From contig CAUQTV010000001.1 in NCBI GenBank assembly GCA_963521185.1, forward strand, positions 744,001 to 808,000: a DNA stretch of 64,000 bases. Direction: 5' to 3'. Below the pieces are notes generated by a model. The model was given only the letters and a program-made list of their open reading frames with translations, was not told the origin of the DNA and searched no databases. Made by a program: the position numbers and the translations under genes. This stretch comes from Enterobacter_D sp963521185. GTDB taxonomy: Bacteria > Pseudomonadota > Gammaproteobacteria > Enterobacterales > Enterobacteriaceae. Shown piece by piece: positions 1 to 8,121 of the stretch (position 1 is the first letter of the stretch; every line of letters starts with the position of its first letter).

Positions 1-938
1 AGGCGTGGTGGCCGAAACAGGCGCTGAGCGTCTTCCAGCCGCTGGTGCCACCCGACATGAAACTGAACCTGCGCGAAGGCGAGATGTATGCGCAGGTCGC
101 GTTTTCGGCCGCAGCCGATCAGGGCTTCGAAGCCGGTGGGCATGGGGTGATTAAAAACGGCAGCGCGTGGCTTCCCGACAACCAGTTCAACGGCGTCGAT
201 TTTGTGCTGCCGTTCCGTTTTAAAGATGCTACGTGGCAGTTGGGCACGCACGGACCGGTATCGCTGCGCATTGGCGAAATCATCAACCAGGTGACCGCCA
301 AAAATTTTACCGCCGATTTACAGGGCGCGTATCCGTGGCGCGAAGAGAACCCGCTGACGCTCAGCGACGTCAGCGTTGATGTACTGGGTGGCAAGGTGAC
401 GCTGCAACAGCTGCGCATGCCGCAGCACGACGCCGCGCTGGTGCGCCTGCAACAGATCTCGTCGAGCGAACTGATTACCGCCATAAATCCGAAGCAGTTT
501 ACGCTGTCCGGCGCGGTCAATGGCGCGTTGCCGCTGTGGCTGGATAACGAAAAGTGGATCATTCATGACGGCTGGCTAACCAATCCGGGGCCGATGACGC
601 TGAGGCTGGATAAAGACACGGCGGACGCGGTGGTGAAAGACAATATGGCCGCTGGCGTGGCGATTAACTGGCTGCGCTATATGGAAATTTCGCAGTCGTG
701 GACCCGAATCGATCTTGATAATCTGGGGGAGCTGAAAATGCAGGCCACCCTGAAGGGCACCAGTTTTGTTGACGGAAAAAGCAATACGGTGAATCTGAAC
801 TATACCCATGAAGAGAATGTGTTCACGCTGTGGCGCAGTTTGCGTTTTGGTGACAATTTGCAGTCATGGCTTGAACAACATGCGGCACTGCCGGAGACGG
901 GCTGTGCATCTGGCAAGGCGTGTGAGGAAAAACAATGA
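1..938 (+). CDS. ydbH: YdbH, AsmA-like intermembrane lipid-bridge protein (C-terminal part)
   Basis: The reading frame is open from the window edge (first codon at 3), so only the last ~310 residues are present. YdbH is an inner-membrane-anchored AsmA/TamB-like protein that spans the periplasm and moves phospholipid to the outer membrane, partly redundant with TamB and YhdP. The visible part is a typical repetitive beta-rich C-terminal region ending in a Cys-containing tail. The stop overlaps the ynbE start (ATGA at 935-938), the usual coupling in this operon. The assignment rests mainly on the diagnostic ydbH-ynbE-ydbL order. Confidence 0.9.
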   Translation, partial: AWWPKQALSVFQPLVPPDMKLNLREGEMYAQVAFSAAADQGFEAGGHGVIKNGSAWLPDNQFNGVDFVLPFRFKDATWQLGTHGPVSLRIGEIINQVTAKNFTADLQGAYPWREENPLTLSDVSVDVLGGKVTLQQLRMPQHDAALVRLQQISSSELITAINPKQFTLSGAVNGALPLWLDNEKWIIHDGWLTNPGPMTLRLDKDTADAVVKDNMAAGVAINWLRYMEISQSWTRIDLDNLGELKMQATLKGTSFVDGKSNTVNLNYTHEENVFTLWRSLRFGDNLQSWLEQHAALPETGCASGKACEEKQ

Positions 939-1126
939 AATCCCTGGTAGCCATCCTGTTCGTTCCGTTGCTGGCGACGCTCGCGGGCTGCACGCCGCGT
1001 ATCGAAGTGGCGGCCCCCAAAGAGCCGATCACCATTAACATGAACGTGAAGATTGAGCATGAGATCCACATTAAGGTGGATAAAGACGTTGAAACGCTGC
1101 TGAAATCCCGCAGCGATCTGTTCTGA
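935..1126 (+). CDS. ynbE: YnbE, outer-membrane lipoprotein partner of YdbH
   Basis: A 63-residue lipoprotein with a hydrophobic signal and lipobox LAGC; the Cys at about residue 19 is the predicted lipidation site. The mature part is short, charged and beta-strand-like. YnbE is known to interact with the C terminus of YdbH and complete the bridge to the outer membrane. It is translationally coupled to ydbH by an ATGA overlap and followed 4 bases later by ydbL. Confidence 0.92.
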   Translation: MKSLVAILFVPLLATLAGCTPRIEVAAPKEPITINMNVKIEHEIHIKVDKDVETLLKSRSDLF

Positions 1127-1130
1127 GGTC

Positions 1131-1457
1131 ATGATGAGAAAACACTTCATCCTACTGCTGCTGGCGACAGCGCTGGTCAGCTCGCAGGCGCTGGCACTCA
1201 CCCTAAGCGATGCCCGCAGCCAGGGCCGCGTCGGGGAGACGCTAAAAGGCTACGTCGCCCCCATCAGCCAGGACAACGAGACGCTGGCGCTGGTGGCACG
1301 CATCAATAAAGCGCGATCCGAGAGCTATCAGCAACTGGCTGACGGTAACAATATTCCGGTGGACGAAGTCGCCAAAATGGCCGGGCAGAAGCTCGTCGCC
1401 CGCGCGCTTCCGGGTGAGTATGTGCAGGGCATCAACGGCAAATGGCTGAAGAAATAA
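1131..1457 (+). CDS. ydbL: YdbL, DUF1318 periplasmic protein (YnbE chaperone)
   Basis: A 108-residue periplasmic protein with a cleavable signal (cleavage near ALA-LT) and the DUF1318 pattern: SQGRVGE-like start, AGQKLVARA, and GEYVQGINGKW near the end. YdbL is reported to regulate YnbE multimerisation in the YdbH-YnbE bridge. Two adjacent ATG codons (1131, 1134) follow a GAGG at 1125-1128; spacing favours the second, which would shorten the protein by one residue. It is the last gene of the operon, and a convergent toxin-antitoxin module begins 9 bases downstream. Confidence 0.9.
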   Translation: MMRKHFILLLLATALVSSQALALTLSDARSQGRVGETLKGYVAPISQDNETLALVARINKARSESYQQLADGNNIPVDEVAKMAGQKLVARALPGEYVQGINGKWLKK

Positions 1458-1466
1458 CGTCAGGCA

Positions 1467-1829
1467 TTATGCCGCCGCGCTGCCAATAATAAAATCGAAG
1501 TGAATGGCGTCGTAGGGAAAGCGGGTTCCTCGATCGCCTCGCACCAGCAGTCCGCAAGTGAGTAATGCGGTGACATCAGTGTGAACGCCTTTAACGTCAC
1601 GCTTCACGCGGGCAGCAATATCGCGGATGGTCAACTCACCCGCGCCCGTCATGGCGAGCAGCAGGTCCATGCGGTTAGGCGAGAGGACTTTCACCATGAC
1701 GGCCCAGTCAGGAAATGAAATGACATCATCACCCGCCCCGCGTGCGCCCAACGCTGCCGCGTTTAATGCCGCCGTCACATCCCTTGTAAAGTCCTGCATT
1801 GGTTCGATGCGAATAGTGACTGTTTTCAT
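1467..1829 (-). CDS. HTH antitoxin of a TumE-like toxin-antitoxin pair
   Basis: A 120-residue protein read from ATG 1829, preceded by a clear AGGAG; a longer frame upstream overlaps the toxin and is not used. Residues about 50-105 hold a winged-helix pattern (MDLLLAMTGAGELTIRDIAARV, then a second helix with DVTALLTCGLLVR). This matches the HVO_A0114/MarR-like DNA-binding proteins that pair with DUF6516 toxins. It starts 1 base after the toxin stop, so the genes are co-translated in toxin-first order. It probably neutralises the toxin and represses the promoter at 2141-2187. Family recognised by sequence pattern; pairing inferred from context. Confidence 0.65.
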   Translation of the reverse strand: MKTVTIRIEPMQDFTRDVTAALNAAALGARGAGDDVISFPDWAVMVKVLSPNRMDLLLAMTGAGELTIRDIAARVKRDVKGVHTDVTALLTCGLLVRGDRGTRFPYDAIHFDFIIGSAAA

Positions 1830-1830
1830 G

Positions 1831-2133
1831 CTATCTCCTGTGGTGTCGAATGCGTTCCACATCGGCCAGAAAATCCGCAATGAGCTGCTCAATGCTGACG
1901 AACGTTGTGCGGATTTCGATGTTACCCATATGTTTGTGGTCGCCTTTGCCGCGTTCGTTGTCATAGCGCATGAGGCAAACTTCGTTAACGACGTAGGCGA
2001 GGCTGTATTTAAAATTGTGTGTACTGCCGTGAACGGGTGGGTCGATTTCCCATATTAGTACCTGAATAAAATCGCTCTCACTGAGATAACGCGTAAATTT
2101 TTTATACAATACGGATGTCATGTTGAGGTCCAT
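1831..2133 (-). CDS. TumE-family (DUF6516-like) toxin
   Basis: A 100-residue basic and aromatic protein with no signal or membrane segment. The pattern VLIWEIDPPVHGSTHNFKYSLAYV, then a cluster YDNERGKGDHKHMG and a C-terminal helix ending RIRHHRR, resembles the TumE/DUF6516 toxin family. The start could be ATG 2133 or ATG 2121; neither has a strong ribosome binding site. It is the first gene of the module. In K-12 this spot, between ydbL and ydbC, holds the fea/tyn/paa catabolic genes, so the module is accessory. Toxicity is inferred from family and context. Confidence 0.6.
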   Translation of the reverse strand: MDLNMTSVLYKKFTRYLSESDFIQVLIWEIDPPVHGSTHNFKYSLAYVVNEVCLMRYDNERGKGDHKHMGNIEIRTTFVSIEQLIADFLADVERIRHHRR

Positions 2134-2140
2134 CTCATTA

Positions 2141-2187
2141 TGTTGTAATCATCGACAACATGCAGTCTGTTGTCAATCATTACAACA
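2141..2187 (-). promoter_or_regulatory. Toxin-antitoxin promoter with two TGTTGT-N8-ACAACA operators
   Basis: Two 20-bp palindromes of identical form, TGTTGT-N8-ACAACA, lie at 2141-2160 and 2168-2187, with centres 27 bp apart. Read on the minus strand, a perfect -35 TTGACA (2171-2176) sits in the distal site. After exactly 17 bp, a -10-like GATGAT (2148-2153) sits in the proximal site. Transcription would enter the toxin gene just downstream. Binding of the HTH antitoxin to both sites would block polymerase. Confidence 0.75.
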
Positions 2188-2287
2188 ATAAAAGTTTGAA
2201 TACAGATTCGATATGTCGATTAATTTCGCTGTGGACAGCCCGGCGTTGCCGATGCGCAGTGTAGGGCGTTTTTCGCGGGGTAAAAGG

Positions 2288-2306
2288 CGCAGAATGCGAT
2301 TCTGCG
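2288..2306. repeat. Perfect hairpin between toxin-antitoxin promoter and pdxI
   Basis: CGCAGAAT-GCG-ATTCTGCG forms an 8-bp stem with a 3-nt loop. The string CAGAATGCGA recurs at 2350-2359 without a pairing arm. No gene was found between 2188 and 2430; this is the only clear structure. The role is unknown, possibly a terminator or processing site. Confidence 0.5.
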
Positions 2307-2430
2307 TAGCGCCTCGTAAACCGTTGCTTCAGCAATGCGGTGAAGTGCACAGAATGCGAATTTGCTAACGCTAAGATCGTTCATATACTGTTGTCCCAAC
2401 GCATTATCATCATGAGCAAGAAGGGTTGTT

Positions 2431-3303
2431 ATGAACAGCAAAACGAAGACTGACACATTCACCCTCGGCGATCGCCGCGTAAACCGTCTCGGTTATGGCG
2501 CGATGCAACTGGCCGGTCCGGGCGTATTTGGGCCGCCGAAAGACCGCCATGCGGCGCTGACCGTGCTGCGCGAGGCGCTGGATCTCGGCGTTAACCATAT
2601 CGACACCAGCGACTTTTACGGTCCGCATGTGACTAACCAAATCATTCGCGAGGCGCTGCATCCCTATGCGGACGATCTGGTGATCGTCACCAAGATTGGC
2701 GCTCGCCGCGATGCGCAGGGGGCCTGGCTGCCGGCAATTTCTCCGGACGCGTTAAAACAGGCGGTGCACGATAACCTGCGCAACCTGGGTAAAGACGTGC
2801 TCGACGTAGTCAACCTGCGGGTGATGTCTGACGTACACCATCCGAGTGAAGGGTCGATTGAAGAGACCTTTACCGTGCTGGCGGAAATGCAGCGTCAGGG
2901 GCTGGTGAAGCACATCGGTCTGAGCAACGTCACGCCGACGCAGGTGGCACAGGCGCGTGGCATCGCGGAGATTGTTTGCGTGCAAAACGAATACAACATC
3001 GCGCATCGCCATGACGACACACTGATTGATTCTCTGGCTCGCGATGGCATTGCCTTCGTGCCGTTCTTCCCGCTGGGCGGTTTTACGCCGCTGCAATCGT
3101 CGATTCTGTCGGATACGGCTGCGAGCTTAAGCGTGACGCCGATGCAACTGGCGCTGGCCTGGCTGTTACACCGTTCGCCGAATATTCTGCTGATCCCCGG
3201 CACATCGTCGGTGACGCATTTACGCGAGAACATGGCTTCAGCGGAGTTGGTGTTGTCAGAAGAGGTACTGGCGACGCTGGATGGCATTGCGGCTAAGAAG
3301 TAA
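2431..3303 (+). CDS. pdxI: Pyridoxal reductase PdxI (YdbC), aldo/keto reductase
   Basis: A 290-residue aldo/keto reductase, nearly collinear with E. coli YdbC/PdxI, which reduces pyridoxal to pyridoxine with NADPH in vitamin B6 salvage. The TIM-barrel landmarks are visible: HIDTSDFYG (Asp58, Tyr63), VTKIG (Lys88), GLSN, and a C-terminal NADP-binding LIPGTSSVTHLREN. The usual catalytic His on strand 4 is not present; that position reads NLRVM, as in the E. coli enzyme. It is preceded by AAGAAGGGTTGTT. Convergent with azoR across a hairpin. Confidence 0.9.
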   Translation: MNSKTKTDTFTLGDRRVNRLGYGAMQLAGPGVFGPPKDRHAALTVLREALDLGVNHIDTSDFYGPHVTNQIIREALHPYADDLVIVTKIGARRDAQGAWLPAISPDALKQAVHDNLRNLGKDVLDVVNLRVMSDVHHPSEGSIEETFTVLAEMQRQGLVKHIGLSNVTPTQVAQARGIAEIVCVQNEYNIAHRHDDTLIDSLARDGIAFVPFFPLGGFTPLQSSILSDTAASLSVTPMQLALAWLLHRSPNILLIPGTSSVTHLRENMASAELVLSEEVLATLDGIAAKK

Positions 3304-3310
3304 CAAAACA

Positions 3311-3336
3311 TGCTCTCCCACAGGCGCGGGAGAGCA
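3311..3336. terminator. Bidirectional terminator between pdxI and azoR
   Basis: TGCTCTCCC and GGGAGAGCA form a 9-bp stem (arms 3311-3319 and 3328-3336) between two convergent genes. It has flanking A residues on the left and no strong T-run on the right. Confidence 0.65.
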
Positions 3337-3344
3337 GAATACGC

Positions 3345-3950
3345 TTATGCGGCTACGATGCTGTCGATAGCGGCTTTAGCGTCAGCATGCGCTTTGGTCG
3401 CCACTTCCGGACCGTACGCAATGCCTTCGGCGAACACGAAGTTCACGTCGCTGATCCCGATAAAGCCGAGGAACAGTTTCAGGTACGGGGAGATCAGGTC
3501 AGACGGGGTGTCTTTGTGAATGCCGCCACGGCTTGACAGAACCACCGCGCGTTTGCCCGTCACCAGACCTTCCGGGCCATTCTCAGTGTAACGGAAGGTC
3601 ACACCGGCACGCGCCACCAGGTCAAAGTAGTTTTTCAACTGCGTCGGGATGTTGAAGTTGTACATCGGGGCTGCCAGAACGATCACGTCATGGGCTTTCA
3701 ACTCAGCGATCAGCTCATCAGAAAGCGCCAGTGCTTCTTGCTGACGCGGGGTCAGCGGGGCATCGGAAGGACGCAGTGCACCCACCAGCTCACCATCCAG
3801 TACCGGGATCGGGTTTGCCGCCAGATCGCGAACGGTGATTTCGTCAGCGCTGTGCTTTTCACGCCACTGCTCAACGAAATAGTCAGACAGCTGATTAGAC
3901 TGAGAGTACCCTGCCAGAATGCTCGACTTAAGCACTAATACTTTACTCAT
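3345..3950 (-). CDS. azoR: FMN-dependent NADH azoreductase
   Basis: A 201-residue flavodoxin-fold quinone/azo reductase, full length for AzoR. The FMN-binding loop near the N terminus (KSSILAGYSQS), the APMYNFNIPTQLKNYFD segment and SSRGGIH are family hallmarks. It reduces quinones and azo compounds by two-electron transfer as a homodimer, and protects against thiol/electrophile stress. It is divergent from hrpA, with a 27-bp dyad in its promoter region. Confidence 0.95.
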   Translation of the reverse strand: MSKVLVLKSSILAGYSQSNQLSDYFVEQWREKHSADEITVRDLAANPIPVLDGELVGALRPSDAPLTPRQQEALALSDELIAELKAHDVIVLAAPMYNFNIPTQLKNYFDLVARAGVTFRYTENGPEGLVTGKRAVVLSSRGGIHKDTPSDLISPYLKLFLGFIGISDVNFVFAEGIAYGPEVATKAHADAKAAIDSIVAA

Positions 3951-4004
3951 GGGTGATTCCTTTGTTGTATTTGATGGGGCCAGGCCCCAGTAATTAGCCT
4001 CACT

Positions 4005-4031
4005 CTATTCACAATTTAACGTTGTGAATAG
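4005..4031. promoter_or_regulatory. 27-bp dyad operator candidate upstream of azoR
   Basis: CTATTCACAA and TTGTGAATAG are perfect 10-bp inverted arms separated by 7 bp. They lie 55-81 bp upstream of the azoR start in the azoR/hrpA intergenic region. The symmetry and AT-rich setting suggest a binding site for a dimeric repressor rather than a terminator, because there is no T-run. Confidence 0.55.
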
Positions 4032-4150
4032 CGCAATATATCGATTCCTATGTTCGAATTTTTTGAATAAGCCAAAAAAAGCGCTGATGTGGTAATCTAC
4101 ATTAAACGCTAAAGAGACATTTTCCCGGCAGTGTGCTGCCCGATAACGTT

Positions 4151-7100
4151 ATGACAGAACAACATAAAGTCACCTTCGCTGACCTTCACCACCAGCTCGA
4201 CGCCCTGATGCTGCGCGATAAGCAACGCTTCGCGCGCCGACTGCATGGCGTGAAAAAGGTTAAAAATCCTGATGCACAACAGGCCATCTTCCAGGAGATG
4301 GCGAAAGAAATTGACCAGGCGGCCGGGAAAGTCCAGCTGCGCGCGCAAGCACGCCCAGACATCGACTACCCGGAAAACCTGCCGGTCAGTCAGAAAAAAC
4401 AGGACATTCTTGAGGCCATTCGCGATCACCAGGTGGTGATTGTCGCGGGTGAGACCGGCTCCGGTAAAACCACTCAGCTCCCCAAAATCTGCATGGAGCT
4501 GGGACGCGGCGTCAAAGGGCTGATTGGTCATACGCAGCCGCGTCGTCTGGCGGCGCGCACCGTCGCCAACCGTATTGCCGAAGAGCTGAAAACCGAGCCG
4601 GGCGGTTGCATCGGCTATAAGGTCCGCTTTAGCGATCACGTCAGCGACAACACCATGGTCAAGCTGATGACCGACGGTATTCTGCTGGCTGAGATCCAGC
4701 AGGACAGGCTGCTGATGCAGTACGACACCATCATCATTGATGAGGCGCACGAGCGCAGCCTGAATATCGATTTCCTGCTCGGCTATTTTAAAGAGCTGTT
4801 GCCCAGACGCCCGGATCTGAAAATCATCATCACCTCGGCGACCATCGATCCGGAACGCTTCTCGCGCCACTTTAACAACGCGCCGATCATCGAAGTTTCC
4901 GGCCGCACCTTCCCGGTGGAAGTGCGCTACCGACCGATTGTTGAAGAGGCCGACGACACCGAGCGCGATCAGCTACAGGCCATTTTTGATGCGGTCGATG
5001 AACTGGGGCGCGAAAGCCCTGGCGACATCCTCATTTTCATGAGCGGCGAGCGCGAAATCCGCGACACCGCCGACGCGCTAAACAAGCTGAATCTGCGCCA
5101 CACCGAGGTGCTGCCGCTCTATGCGCGCCTGTCGAACAGCGAACAAAACCGCGTATTCCAGTCACACAACGGTCGGCGCATCGTGCTGGCGACCAACGTG
5201 GCGGAAACCTCGCTGACCGTGCCGGGCATTAAATATGTGATCGATCCGGGTACCGCGCGCATCAGCCGTTACAGCTATCGCACCAAAGTGCAGCGTTTGC
5301 CGATTGAGCCGGTATCGCAGGCCTCGGCCAATCAGCGTAAAGGGCGCTGTGGACGCGTGTCGGAAGGCATCTGTATTCGACTCTATTCGGAAGATGATTT
5401 CCTATCGCGTCCGGAATTTACCGATCCGGAGATCCTGCGCACCAATCTGGCGTCGGTCATTTTGCAGATGACATCGCTTGATCTCGGCGACATCGCGGCG
5501 TTCCCGTTTGTTGAAGCGCCGGATAAACGCAATATTCAGGACGGCGTGCGTCTGCTCGAAGAGCTGGGCGCTATCACCACTGACGCGCAGCAAACCGCGT
5601 ACAAACTCACACCGCAGGGCCGCCAGCTCTCGCAGTTACCGGTCGATCCGCGACTGGCGCGCATGGTGCTGGAAGCGCAAAAACACGGCTGCGTGCGCGA
5701 AGCGATGATCATCACCTCGGCGCTGTCGATTCAGGATCCGCGCGAGCGGCCAATGGATAAAAAGCAGGCGTCGGATGAAAAACACCAGCGTTTTCATGAC
5801 AAAGAGTCTGACTTCCTGGCGTTTGTGAATCTGTGGAACTATCTGGGGGAACAGCAAAAAGTGCTGTCGTCTAACACCTTCCGCCGCTTATGCCGCACGG
5901 AGTATCTGAACTACCTGCGCGTGCGCGAATGGCAGGATATTTACACCCAGCTGCGCCAGGTGGTGAAAGAGTTGGGTATTCCCGTGAACAGCGAACCCGC
6001 TGAGTACCGCGAAATACACATTGCGTTGCTGACCGGGCTGCTGTCGCACATGGGGATGAAAGACGCCGATAAGCAGGAATACACCGGCGCGCGCAACGCC
6101 CGTTTCGCGATCTTCCCCGGTTCCGGCTTATTCAAAAAACCACCGAAGTGGACGATGGTGGCGGAACTGGTGGAAACCAGCCGCCTGTGGGGACGCATTG
6201 CCGCGCGGATCGATCCCGAATGGGTCGAGCCGGTGGCGCAGCATCTGATCAAACGCGCGTACAGCGAACCCCACTGGGAGCGGGCGCAGGGCGCAGTGAT
6301 GGCGACGGAAAAAGTGACCCTTTACGGTTTACCGATTGTCGCCGCGCGCAAAGTGAATTACAGCCAGATTGACCCGGTGCTGTGCCGCGAGCTGTTTATC
6401 CGCCATGCGCTGGTGGAGGGCGACTGGCAGACGCGTCATGCGTTTTTCCGCGACAACCTCAAACTGCGCGCGGAAATCGAAGAGCTGGAGCACAAATCGC
6501 GTCGCCGCGACATCCTGGTGGACGACGAAACGCTGTTTGAGTTTTACGATCAGCGCATCAGCCACGACGTCATCTCCGCCCGCCATTTTGATAACTGGTG
6601 GAAGAAGGCCAGCCGTGACACGCCGGATCTGCTGAACTTTGAAAAGAACATGCTGATTAAAGAGGGCGCGGAGTCGGTCAGCAAGCTCGACTATCCGAAC
6701 TTCTGGCATCAGGGCAACCTCAAACTGCGCCTGAGCTATCAGTTTGAACCGGGCGCAGACGCCGACGGGGTGACGGTGCATATTCCGCTGCCGTTGTTAA
6801 ACCAGGTCGATGATGCCGGCTTTGAGTGGCAAATCCCCGGTCTGCGTCGGGAGCTGATTATTGCGCTTATCAAATCGCTGCCCAAACCCGTGCGCCGCAA
6901 TTTTGTCCCTGCGCCGAATTACGCTGAGGCGTTTTTAGGCCGCGTTACGCCGCTGGAACTGCCGCTGCTGGAGGCGCTGGAGCGCGAACTGCGCCGCATG
7001 ACCGGCGTCACCGTTGACCGCGAGGCGTGGCACTGGGATCAGGTGCCCGATCACCTGAAAATCAGCTTCCGCGTGGTGGACGATAAGAACAAGAAACTTC

Positions 7101-8053
7101 AGGAAGGCCGGGATCTGACGGCGCTAAAAGAGGCGTTAAAAGGCAAAGTCCAGGAGACGCTTTCGGCGGTAGCCGATGACGGTATCGAACAGAGCGGTTT
7201 GCACATCTGGAGCTTCGGCACGCTGGCCGAAAGCTACGAGCAGAAACGCGGCAACTACAAAGTGAAAGCGTGGCCCGCGCTGGTGGATGAACGTGACAGT
7301 GTCGCGATCAAACTGTTTGATAATCCGTTAGAGCAGCAGCAGGCGATGTGGCGCGGTCTGCGGCGTTTGCTGCTGCTAAACATTCCGTCGCCGATCAAAT
7401 ATCTGCATGAAAAGCTGCCAAACAAAGCCAAGCTGGGCCTCTACTTTAACCCGTACGGCAAGGTGCTGGATCTGATTGACGACTGTATCTCCTGTGGGGT
7501 GGATAAGCTGATCGATGAGGCGGGCGGCCCGGTGTGGACGGAAGAGGGCTTTGCAAAACTGCACGAAAAAGTCCGCGCCGAACTCAATGAAACGGTGGTG
7601 GAGATCGCCAAACAGGTCGAGCAAATTCTGACCGCGGTGTTCAATATCAACAAGCGCCTGAAAGGGCGTGTGGACATGACCATGGCGCTGGGGCTGTCGG
7701 ATGTGAAAGCGCAAATGAGCAATCTCGTGTACCGGGGTTTCGTCACCGGTAACGGCTTCAAACGGCTTGGCGACACGCTGCGTTATCTCAATGCGATTGA
7801 AAAACGCCTGGAGAAACTGGCGGTTGATCCGCACCGCGACCGCGCGCAAATGCTGAAGGTGGAAAGCGTGCAGCAGGCGTGGCAGCAGTGGCTGAATAAG
7901 CTGCCGCCCGCACGTCGCGACGATGAAGACGTGCGCGAAATCCGCTGGATGATCGAAGAGCTGCGGGTAAGCTATTTCGCCCAGCAACTGGGTACGCCGT
8001 ACCCGATTTCCGATAAGCGTATTTTACAGGCGATGGAGCAGGTTAGCCCATAG
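4151..8053 (+). CDS. hrpA: ATP-dependent RNA helicase HrpA
   Basis: A 1300-residue DEAH-box helicase, the same length as E. coli HrpA when started at ATG 4151; a GTG at 4133 would add six residues and is not favoured. Motif I GETGSGKT is at about residues 100-107, motif II DEAH at 197-200, motif III SAT shortly after, and the motif VI region QRKGRCGR follows near residue 400. HA2, OB-fold and the long HrpA-specific C-terminal domain follow. HrpA acts on mRNA and stalled or collided ribosomes. Single-gene unit, divergent from azoR and convergent with an efflux operon. Confidence 0.97.
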   Translation: MTEQHKVTFADLHHQLDALMLRDKQRFARRLHGVKKVKNPDAQQAIFQEMAKEIDQAAGKVQLRAQARPDIDYPENLPVSQKKQDILEAIRDHQVVIVAGETGSGKTTQLPKICMELGRGVKGLIGHTQPRRLAARTVANRIAEELKTEPGGCIGYKVRFSDHVSDNTMVKLMTDGILLAEIQQDRLLMQYDTIIIDEAHERSLNIDFLLGYFKELLPRRPDLKIIITSATIDPERFSRHFNNAPIIEVSGRTFPVEVRYRPIVEEADDTERDQLQAIFDAVDELGRESPGDILIFMSGEREIRDTADALNKLNLRHTEVLPLYARLSNSEQNRVFQSHNGRRIVLATNVAETSLTVPGIKYVIDPGTARISRYSYRTKVQRLPIEPVSQASANQRKGRCGRVSEGICIRLYSEDDFLSRPEFTDPEILRTNLASVILQMTSLDLGDIAAFPFVEAPDKRNIQDGVRLLEELGAITTDAQQTAYKLTPQGRQLSQLPVDPRLARMVLEAQKHGCVREAMIITSALSIQDPRERPMDKKQASDEKHQRFHDKESDFLAFVNLWNYLGEQQKVLSSNTFRRLCRTEYLNYLRVREWQDIYTQLRQVVKELGIPVNSEPAEYREIHIALLTGLLSHMGMKDADKQEYTGARNARFAIFPGSGLFKKPPKWTMVAELVETSRLWGRIAARIDPEWVEPVAQHLIKRAYSEPHWERAQGAVMATEKVTLYGLPIVAARKVNYSQIDPVLCRELFIRHALVEGDWQTRHAFFRDNLKLRAEIEELEHKSRRRDILVDDETLFEFYDQRISHDVISARHFDNWWKKASRDTPDLLNFEKNMLIKEGAESVSKLDYPNFWHQGNLKLRLSYQFEPGADADGVTVHIPLPLLNQVDDAGFEWQIPGLRRELIIALIKSLPKPVRRNFVPAPNYAEAFLGRVTPLELPLLEALERELRRMTGVTVDREAWHWDQVPDHLKISFRVVDDKNKKLQEGRDLTALKEALKGKVQETLSAVADDGIEQSGLHIWSFGTLAESYEQKRGNYKVKAWPALVDERDSVAIKLFDNPLEQQQAMWRGLRRLLLLNIPSPIKYLHEKLPNKAKLGLYFNPYGKVLDLIDDCISCGVDKLIDEAGGPVWTEEGFAKLHEKVRAELNETVVEIAKQVEQILTAVFNINKRLKGRVDMTMALGLSDVKAQMSNLVYRGFVTGNGFKRLGDTLRYLNAIEKRLEKLAVDPHRDRAQMLKVESVQQAWQQWLNKLPPARRDDEDVREIRWMIEELRVSYFAQQLGTPYPISDKRILQAMEQVSP

Positions 8054-8092
8054 CAAACGCGCCCGGGCCGACGAGAGAAACGTAGAAATCGT

Positions 8093-8120
8093 AGGCCGGG
8101 CAAACGCAGTGCCGCCCGGC
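8093..8120. repeat. REP-like palindrome after hrpA
   Basis: An imperfect palindrome of the enterobacterial REP type (GCCGGGCAAACGC...GCCGCCCGGC) lies between two convergent genes, 1 base before the end of the efflux operon. It is a plausible 3' mRNA stabiliser or terminator for both transcripts. Confidence 0.7.
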
Positions 8121-8121
8121 G

